Shown: positions 56,301-64,000 of the stretch, in pieces
Position numbering within the stretch: the first letter of the stretch is position 1
How the letters are laid out: the number at the start of each line of letters is the position of its first letter
NCBI GenBank assembly: GCA_936450465.1
Contig: OW388293.1
Location: 87,814,134 to 87,878,133, forward strand
Reading direction: 5' to 3'
Length of the DNA: 64,000 nucleotides
Origin: Gibbula magus
Taxonomy: Eukaryota; Mollusca; Gastropoda; Trochida; Trochidae
The notes under the pieces: generated by a model
The model's database searches: none
The model's input: the letters and a program-made list of their open reading frames with translations, nothing else
Told to the model about the DNA's origin: nothing
Position numbers and translations under genes: made by a program

Positions 56301-57317
56301 TCTATATTTTAAACGTTATTTTGTTAATTGCTGATACTGTCTGTAAAAAACATAATATCTGTTCTTGTTGTAATAAGGGGTTTCAAACAAGGTGTCAATT
56401 TATTAAAGGTTATGTTCTTTTTTTTAATTTTCTCTAGTTTTAGACCTTAATTAATGTTTAAGTTGCAATATTATTTAAGTGTTTTAAAATTTGACACAAA
56501 TGAAATTATATATTCAGAATCACATACCCTAATAAATGTGATGGATATCAATCAGAATATAACTTTTGGCTATACTGTTACCTTGAAATTTTAGAACTTT
56601 CTTAAGGTTTTTTTTTATAAATTTTTCTTTGAAAAAATGTCTTTGTATGTGTTTATTCATATTAACTGGGCACAACAAACTAGTATTTCGCTCTTCTTTA
56701 AGTTTACATCTAAATAAATGAAATAAGTTTTACTCCCTGTCCATACTGTTACCATTGTTGTCCTTACTGTTACCATCAATATCCTTCACTATAAACCAGA
56801 GAAATATTTAATATTTTGAAAACTTGTGTGAAATATTTTCTAAAATAGGTTTATTTATATATCTACATACAACTTAAAGATTTTCAAATTTGAAGGAGCT
56901 TGGAAAATAAGTTTTACTTTGAAAAAATAGTAACTTTGCTGGTTGCTCGCCATTATTTTCCGTGAGATAATTTTTTTTAAATTTTGAATTTCAAAAGTTT
57001 CTTATCAGTCCAATTTTCTTTTTCATTTAAAAGAATATATAAAGACTTACTAATCTTTTTGCAACAGTATATTTCTGAAAACTAAATGGAACTTCTTTTT
57101 TCACCGTTTTTGTTAGTGGTAACAGTAAGGACAATTATGACGTAATAATGTTATAAAACCTTCTATTTAAAAAATTCTATAAAAGGTTAAGCTTGCATTT
57201 TTTTAATTCATTACCCTGACTTAATGTATATTCACAATCAATAACAAATTCATCATTACCCCTCATTTGGATTTTCTGTTTTTCATCTTTCTAAATTTAC
57301 ACTCTTCGTGAAAATGA

Positions 57318-57358
57318 ATATAGTCCGCTTCTTATCCAAGTTTCATCTAGTCCGCTGC
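57318..57358. repeat. residual 27-bp array units
   Basis: About one and a half copies of the 27-bp unit (ATAGTCCGCTTCTTATCC, then TCATCTAGTCCGCTGC) to the right of the 4.56-kb insertion mark the original end of the satellite. Confidence 0.88.
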
Positions 57359-57689
57359 AACCAGTCCAAGGACTTACCTTCCTTCTTAGAATGTTTTGAT
57401 CTTTTAGCCTAATGAATGAAAACAATCAGAAAATATGTAAATTGTTCAGTATTCCTAAAAAAAATTATTGACTGTGACTATACAGGAAAAGAATTTAAAA
57501 CATCACAATGTTTTGCAATTTTATGGTTTTTAGGAAAGGAAACAAAGCAGTGCTGTCTTCGAGCATGTTCCATCGGAGGCGGATTCTAGTCTGGGACCCT
57601 TCCAGTCTGGTTACCACTAGCACCTGTCCATGCAAGATGGAGGCAGATTCTACTCCTTGAAATAAAGTACATTTGATTATTTGAGAGGC
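57359..57689. other. unassigned stretch
   Basis: No gene found. An imperfect direct repeat (GGAGGCGGATTCTAGTCTGG, GGAGGCAGATTCTACTCC) lies at 57575-57655. Confidence 0.45.
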
Positions 57690-57870
57690 GTGACCCTGGG
57701 GAAATAAGTATATATGCCTATTTGAGAGGTGCGGCCGTGAGGAAATAATTATATATGCCTATTAGAGAGACGTGGCCGTGGGGAAATAAGTATAATGCCT
57801 ATTTGAGAGGTGTGGCCGTGGGGAAATAATTATATATGCCTATTTGAAAGGTGTAGCCCTGGCAGCAAGT
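57690..57870. repeat. 41-bp minisatellite
   Basis: Four to five copies of a 41-bp unit (GAGGTGTGGCCGTGGGGAAA, TAATTATATATGCCTATTTGA), with a few substitutions per copy. Confidence 0.92.
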
Positions 57871-58230
57871 TTCTGTGCCAATTTGCTTCTTAAAGTGACA
57901 GTGCGTATGTTTGATTCAAATATGTTTGGCTGCTCCTGAGTATGACATCAAATCACTCACGAAGGCAAGGCTCCACTCGGAACAGGCGAAAGCGTTTGAA
58001 GAGTGAGATAATTCGCATGCCAATTTTGCTCACTTTGAACCCCGATATCTTGGTAAGTAGGTGACGCTTCAAAATAATCCTGTGTTCTGTTTACTTGAAA
58101 ATATTGTCTACATGAATAAACGAATTAACATCGAAAAAACAAAGAGATTACATTTTCTTTAAAATCCATATGTGGTTAAGTTCAAATCATCTCACTCCAC
58201 TTGCTACTCGTCCCCAAATGACAATTATAA
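57871..58230. other. unassigned stretch
   Basis: No gene found between the 41-bp and 24-bp arrays. Confidence 0.45.
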
Positions 58231-60045
58231 TGGTTAACCCTAACCCGATTATAATGGTTAACTCTAACCCAATTATAATGGTTAACCCTAACCCAATTAT
58301 AATGGTTAACCCTAACCCAATTATAATGGTTAACCCTAACCCAATTATAATGGTTAACCCTAACCCAATTATAATGGTTAACTCTAACCCAAGTATAATG
58401 GTTAACCCTGACCCAATTATAATGGTTAACCCTAACCCAATTATAATGGTTAACCCTAACCCAATTATAATGGTTAACTCTAACCCAATTATAATGGTTA
58501 ACTCTAACCCAATTATAATGGTTAACCCTAACCCAATTATAATGGTTAACCCTAACCCAATTATAATGGTTAACCCTAACCCAATTATAATGGTTAACCC
58601 TAACCCAATTATAATGGTTAACTCTAACCCAAGTATAATGGTTAACCCTGACCCAATTATAATGGTTAACCCTAACCCAATTATAATGGTTAACCCTAAC
58701 CCAATTATAATGGTTAACCCTAACCCAATTATAATGGTTAACCCTGACCCAATTATAATGGTTAACCCTAACCCAATTATAATGGTTAACCCTAACCCAA
58801 GTATAATGGTTAACCCTCACCCAATTATAATGGTTAACCCTAACCCAATTATAATGGTTAACCCTGACCCAATTATAATGGTTAACCCTAACCCAATTAT
58901 AATGGTTAACCCTAACCCAAGTATAATGGTTAACCCTCACCCAATTATAATGGTTAACCCTAACCCAATTATAATGGTTAACCCTAACCCAATTATAATG
59001 GCTAACCCTAACCCAATTGTATAGGTTAACCCTAACCCAATTATAATGGTTAACCCTAACCCAATTGTACAGGTTAACCCTAACCGAAGTATAATGGTTA
59101 ACCCTTACCCAATTGTACAGGTTAACCCTAACCCAATTGTACAGGTTAACCCTAACCAAATTATAATGGTTAACCCTAACCCAATTGTACAGGTTAACCC
59201 TAACCCAATTATAATGGTTAACCCTAACCCAAGTGTACAGGTTAACCCTAACCCAATTATAATGGTTAACCCTAACCCAATTATAATGGTTAACCCTAAC
59301 CCAAGTGTACAGGTTAACCCTAACACAATTATAATGGTTAACCCTAACCCAATTGTACAGGTTAACCCTAACCCAATTATAATGGTTAACCCTAACCCAA
59401 TTATAATGGTTAACCCTAACCCAAGTGTACAGGTTAACCCTAACCCAATTATAATGGTTAACCCTAACCCAAGTGTACAGGTTAACCCTAACCCAATTAT
59501 AATGGTTAACCATAACCCAAGTGTACAGGTTAACCCTAACCCAATTATAATGGTTAACCCTAACCCAATTATAATGGTTAACCCTAACCCAAGTGTACAG
59601 GTTAACCCTAACCCAATTATAATGGTTAACCCTAACCCAAGTGTACAGGTTAACCCTAACCCAATTATAATGGTTAACCCTCACCCAATTATAATGGTTA
59701 ACCCTAACCCAAGTGTACAGGTTAACCCTAACCCAATTATAATGGTTAACCATAACCCAAGTGTACAGGTTAACCCTAACCCAATTATAATGGTTAACCC
59801 TAACCCAATTATAATGGTTAACCCTAACCCAATTATAATGGTTAACCCTAACCCAAGTGTACAGGTTAACCCTAACCCAATTATAATGGTTAACCATAAC
59901 CCAAGTGTACAGGTTAACCCTAACCCAATTATAATGGTTAACCCTAACCAAATTATAATGGTTAACCCTAACCTAATTGTATAGGTTAACTCTAACCCTA
60001 ACGCAAACCCTAAACCAATTGAATGGGTTAACCCTAACCCATTTA
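58231..60045. repeat. 24-bp composite telomere-like satellite
   Basis: About 75 copies of a 24-bp unit made of TTAACCCTAACCC plus an 11-bp spacer (AATTATAATGG). From 59046 a second spacer (AATTGTACAGG or AAGTGTACAGG) alternates with the first in blocks. Each unit therefore holds two TAACCC telomere-type hexamers. Both strands stay open because 24 is divisible by 3; the long Asn/Pro- and Val/Asn-rich frames are artefacts of that. The right end decays through CTAACCCTAACGCAAACCCT. Confidence 0.96.
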
Positions 60046-60635
60046 AAAATGATGCCTATTTTACCTTATAGAGCTAGTGCCACTGTAATGTATGCTGAGC
60101 ATTTGAACGATAGTTTTCAGTAGCCGCCAGTATTTCTTGATAAAATAACTTCAATGATAATGTTTGACATATGTTGATCAAACAACAAACTTAATTAATG
60201 TTCCTAAAAGTAGGCGAATGATGTCATGATGTAAGTGAAATGCAAATTGGTGCAGGGGTAGACTCGCTGGTATTGGGCTTATTGTCAAACAAATTAAGAA
60301 GTTAATCAACAATACAATCATTGTGTTCTCTTTACTACCATGTTTTAGTGACCAGAGGAGAGTGACACGAAGCGTTTCGAGTAGAGCTTAGCAAGGGTCA
60401 CATCTCGTGACCTTTCACTCCAGCCAATCAGCGACGAAGCTAGCAAATTGTCGACGGGAATTCATAAGAAGCACGTCTGTGGTTTGTTGAATTACAAGAA
60501 GGTGAATTGTCCCAGAAAGCAAGAGAACATGACCACTACAGAGATGTACTCCGTCCTAAACACAGCAATGTTTCCTTCCATCTGATTTTAATGAGATTGT
60601 CAGATCACAAGTGATTTTTCACGCATAAGGAAAAC
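60046..60635. other. unassigned stretch
   Basis: No gene. AT-rich, apparently unique sequence. Confidence 0.45.
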
Positions 60636-60940
60636 TATAACATGGTTATATTTGTGATAACACTACCTTCAATAGTACACATTCTTGTACTTTTTCTACT
60701 GAGTCCCATGCAGGATTCGAACCCACACCCTCAGAGTAAGGCAACTATCGCCAGCATTGACTGTACCAACAGCTAACCACACAACAATTTCGCCTCGACA
60801 AAAATCGAGGTCCAACAATCGATTGTTTAGCTAATTTTACATTCAATACCCCTCTGATAGACGTAAACTGGCACAGCTCCCTAGGCTATATGCATTAGAA
60901 ATACTTGCTATTTAGATAGTGAGAATTGTAACATGATTTC
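60636..60940 (-). mobile_element. tRNA-derived SINE-like element
   Basis: Minus strand: box-A-like GTGGTTAGCTGTTGG (60782-60768) and box B-like GGGTTCGAATCC (60725-60714) spaced as in a tRNA, upstream sequence including a hairpin (CCTCGATTTTTGTCGAGG), and a 3' tail GAAGGTAGTGTTATCACAAA...CCATGTTAT. Its outer segments (TAGAAATACTTGC(C/T)ATTTAG and the tail) are shared with the hairpin insertion at 32221. The acceptor stem does not pair, so this is not a functional tRNA gene. Confidence 0.6.
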
Positions 60941-60954
60941 GGTGTATCCTTGAT

Positions 60955-61154
60955 NNNNNNNNNNNNNNNNNNNNNNNNNNNNNNNNNNNNNNNNNNNNNN
61001 NNNNNNNNNNNNNNNNNNNNNNNNNNNNNNNNNNNNNNNNNNNNNNNNNNNNNNNNNNNNNNNNNNNNNNNNNNNNNNNNNNNNNNNNNNNNNNNNNNNN
61101 NNNNNNNNNNNNNNNNNNNNNNNNNNNNNNNNNNNNNNNNNNNNNNNNNNNNNN
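60955..61154. other. assembly gap (200 N)
   Basis: Exactly 200 N bases at the left edge of the 31-bp array. A round number usually denotes a gap of unknown size. Confidence 0.99.
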
Positions 61155-64000
61155 TCTATGGGTTATCTCGTCCTGTACGTGAGTATATATGGGTTATCTC
61201 GTCCTGTACGTTAGTATCTATGGGTTATCTCGTCCTGTACGTGAGTATCTATGGGTTATCTCGTCCTGTACGTGAGTATATTAGGTTATATCGTCCTGTA
61301 CGTTAGTATCTATGGGTTATCTCGTCCTGTACGTGAGTATCTATGGGTTATCTCGTCCTGTACGTTAGTATCTATGGGTTATCTCGTCCTGTACGTGAGT
61401 ATATATGGGTTATCTCGTTCTGTACGTGAGTATATATGGGTTATCTCGTCCTGTACGTTAGTATCTATGGGTTATCTCGTCCTGTACGTGAGTATATATG
61501 GGTTATCTCGTTCTGTACGTTAGTATCTATGGGTTATCTCGTCCTGTACGTTAGTATCTATGGGTTATCTCGTCCTGTACGTGAGTATCTATGGGTTATC
61601 TCGTCCTGTACGTTAGTATCTATGGGTTATCTCGTCCTGTACGTTAGTATCTATGGGTTATCTCGTCCTTTACGTTAGTATCTATGGGTTATCTCGTCCT
61701 GTACGTTAGTATCTATGGGTTATCTCGTCCTTTACGTTGGTATCTATGGGTTATCTCGTTCTGTACGTGAGTAACTATGGGTTATCTCGTCCTGTACGTT
61801 AGTATCTATGGGTTATCTCGTCCTGTACGTTAGTATCTATGGGTTATCTCGTCCTGTACGTTAGTATATATGGGTTATCTCGTCCTGTACGTTAGTATCT
61901 ATGGGTTATCTCGTCCTGTACGTTAGTATCTATGGGTTATCTCGTCCACTACGTTAGTATCTATGGGTTATCTCGTCCTGTACGTGAGTATCTATGGGTT
62001 AACTCGTCCTTTACGTTAGTATCTATGGGTTATCTCGTAATGTACGTGAGTATCTATGGGTTATCTCGTCCTGTACGTTAGTATCTATGGGTTATCTCGT
62101 CCTGTACGTTAGTATCTATGGGTTATCTCGTCCTGTACGTTAGTATCTATGGGTTATCTCGTCCTGTACGTTAGTATCTATGGGTTATCTCGTCCTGTAC
62201 GTTAGTATCTATGGGTTATCTCGTCCTGTACGTTAGTATATATGGGTTATCTCGTTCTGTACGTTAGTATCTATGGGTTATCTCGTCCTGTACGTTAGTA
62301 TCTATGGGTTATCTCGTCCTGTACGTTAGTATCTATGGGTTATCTCGTCCTGTACGTTAGTATATATGGGTTATCTCGTTCTGTACGTTAGTATCTATGG
62401 GTTATCTCGTCCTGTACGTTAGTATCTATGGGTTATCTCGTCCTGTACGTGAGTATATTAGGTTATATCGTCCTGTACGTTAGTATCTATGGGTTATCTC
62501 GTCCTGTACGTGAGTATCTATGGGTTATCTCGTCCTGTACGTTAGTATCTATGGGTTATCTCGTCCTGTACGTGAGTATATATGGGTTATCTCGTTCTGT
62601 ACGTGAGTATATATGGGTTATCTCGTCCTGTACGTTAGTATCTATGGGTTATCTCGTCCTGTACGTGAGTATATATGGGTTATCTCGTTCTGTACGTTAG
62701 TATCTATGGGTTATCTCGTCCTGTACGTTAGTATCTATGGGTTATCTCGTCCTGTACGTGAGTATCTATGGGTTATCTCGTCCTGTACGTTAGTATCTAT
62801 GGGTTATCTCGTCCTGTACGTTAGTATCTATGGGTTATCTCGTCCTTTACGTTAGTATCTATGGGTTATCTCGTCCTGTACGTTAGTATCTATGGGTTAT
62901 CTCGTCCTTTACGTTGGTATCTATGGGTTATCTCGTTCTGTACGTGAGTAACTATGGGTTATCTCGTCCTGTACGTTAGTATCTATGGGTTATCTCGTCC
63001 TGTACGTTAGTATCTATGGGTTATCTCGTCCTGTACGTTAGTATATATGGGTTATCTCGTCCTGTACGTTAGTATCTATGGGTTATCTCGTCCTGTACGT
63101 TAGTATCTATGGGTTATCTCGTCCACTACGTTAGTATCTATTGGTTAACTCGTCCTGTACGTGAGTATCTATGGGTTATCTCGTCCTTTACGTTAGTATC
63201 TATGGGTTATCTCGTAATGTACGTGAGTATCTATGGGTTATCTCGTCCTGTACGTTAGTATCTATGGGTTATCTCGTCCTGTACGTTAGTATCTATGGGT
63301 TATCTCGTCCTGTACGTTAGTATCTATGGGTTATCTCGTCCTGTACGTTAGTATCTATTGGTTATCTCGTCCTGTACGTTAGTATCTATGGGTTATCTCG
63401 TCCTGTACGTTAGTATATATGGGTTATCTCGTTCTGTACGTTAGTATCTATGGGTTATCTCGTCCTGTACGTTAGTATCTATGGGTTATCTCGTCCTGTA
63501 CGTGAGTATCTATGGGTTATCTCGTCATGTACGTTAGTATCTATGGGTTATCTCGTCCTGTACGTTGGTATCTATGGGTTATCTCGTCCTTTACGTTAGT
63601 ATCTATGGGTTATCTCGTCCTGTACGTTAGTATCTATGGGTTATCTCGTCCTTTACGTTAGTATATATGAGTTATCTCGTTCTGTACGTGAGTATATATG
63701 GGTTATCTCGTCCTGTACGTGAGTATATATGGGTTATCTCGTCCTGTACGTTAGTTTCTATGGGTTATCTCGTTCTGTACGTGAGTATATATGGGTTATC
63801 TCGTCCTGTACGTGAGTATATATGGGTTATCTCGTCCTGTACGTTAGTATCTATGGGTTATCTCGTTCTGTACGTTAGTATATATGGGTTATCTCGTCCT
63901 GTACTTTAGTATCTATTGGTTATCTCGTCCTGTACGTTAGTATCTATGGGTTATCTCGTCCTGTACGTTAATATCTATGGGTTATCTCGTCCTGTACGTT
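61155..64000. repeat. 31-bp satellite array with about 1177-bp higher-order unit
   Basis: About 92 copies of a 31-bp unit (GTATCTATGGGTTATCTCGT, CCTGTACGTTA) extend past the right window edge. Variant order from about 61250 recurs from about 62427: the shortened GAGTATATTAGGTTATATCG copy is at 61274 and 62451, and the CGTCCACTACG variant recurs too. The shift is 1177 bp, i.e. 38 units with one base missing. Reading frames crossing it are repeat artefacts. Confidence 0.97.

Larger units (their letters stand above)
52759..57317. mobile_element. 4.56-kb TIR element inserted in the 27-bp array
   Basis: Perfect 25-bp terminal inverted repeats begin TCATTTTCACGAAGAGTGTA (52759-52783 and 57293-57317). 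The 27-bp satellite flanks both sides and resumes at 57318. No clear target duplication: the flanks ATATGAG and ATATAG are only similar. No transposase-like ORF is present. Inside are a roughly 190-bp satellite with a paired 16-bp motif (53480-54910) and a reverse copy of the 17-kb dispersed repeat (54970-56300). Probably a non-autonomous DNA transposon. Confidence 0.8.

Noticed and set aside
58170..59984. Long Asn/Pro- and Val/Asn/Trp-rich frames of 284, 312 and 589 codons
   Set aside because: They are products of the 24-bp telomere-like satellite on both strands.
58231..60045. A true chromosome end (telomere)
   Set aside because: The TAACCC hexamers are interrupted by a fixed spacer in each unit, and ordinary sequence continues on both sides.
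60695..60790. Functional tRNA gene on the minus strand
   Set aside because: Box A and box B are present, but the acceptor arms do not pair and the sequence continues into a SINE-like body.

Overview
This is a eukaryotic, intron-containing, AT-rich and very repeat-dense sequence. It looks like intergenic/intronic DNA of an invertebrate, most likely a bivalve mollusc. That assignment is an inference, based on dispersed repeats ending in GGACGGACGG tracts and tRNA-derived SINEs of a style I associate with scallop-like genomes, a CCCTAA-type telomere-like motif, and LINE relics of a type common in molluscs. No bacterial operons, CRISPR arrays, rRNA genes or convincing functional tRNA genes are visible.

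Only two host genes are well supported. The first is a minus-strand gene (about 28587-25360, plus a probable 5'UTR intron) for a 1075-aa, largely disordered, probably nuclear protein that I cannot name. The second is a minus-strand three-exon gene (TATA box near 47440, CDS 43758-43312) for a 148-aa protein ending in a CaaX prenylation box (CVIL). Its second intron holds three large minisatellites. A lone candidate exon lies at 38137-38304.

Most of the rest is mobile DNA. From left to right: a TTAA-flanked MITE present twice (7590, 14705); a 5'-truncated LINE inserted in a 28-bp tandem array (8305-10534); a MULE-type element with FLYWCH and partial transposase domains and a 9-bp target duplication (12384-13964); LINE 3' relics (18637, 48030); tRNA-derived SINEs (30150, 60636); a hairpin insertion with a 12-bp duplication (32221); a 576-bp TIR element carrying the promoter-like region and 5' coding end of a RecQ-like helicase (33714-34289); a Penelope-like hairpin end (34768); a PIF/Harbinger deletion derivative (38375-39682); a 223-bp foldback MITE with a 9-bp duplication (39735); another long-TIR element (40474-41753); and a 4.56-kb TIR element inserted into a 27-bp satellite (52759-57317).

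Tandem arrays make up roughly 19 kb (adding the intervals listed), with unit lengths of 15, 18, 23, 24, 27, 28, 30, 31, 34, 35, 41, 48, 62, 66, 67, 69, about 163 and about 190 bp. Several show higher-order repeat (HOR) structure: 29 x 48 = 1392 bp (1-3068), 9 x 27 = 243 bp and 18 x 27 = 486 bp (51.2-52.75 kb), 5 x 48 = 240 bp (45 kb) and about 38 x 31 = 1177 bp (61.2-63.3 kb). Long reading frames inside these arrays come from unit lengths divisible by three and are not treated as genes. A 200-base assembly gap lies at 60955-61154.

The signals most worth follow-up are the helicase-carrying TIR element, the 4.56-kb element with a paired 16-bp motif repeated about every 190 bp, the CaaX-protein gene with its minisatellite intron, and the HOR architecture.
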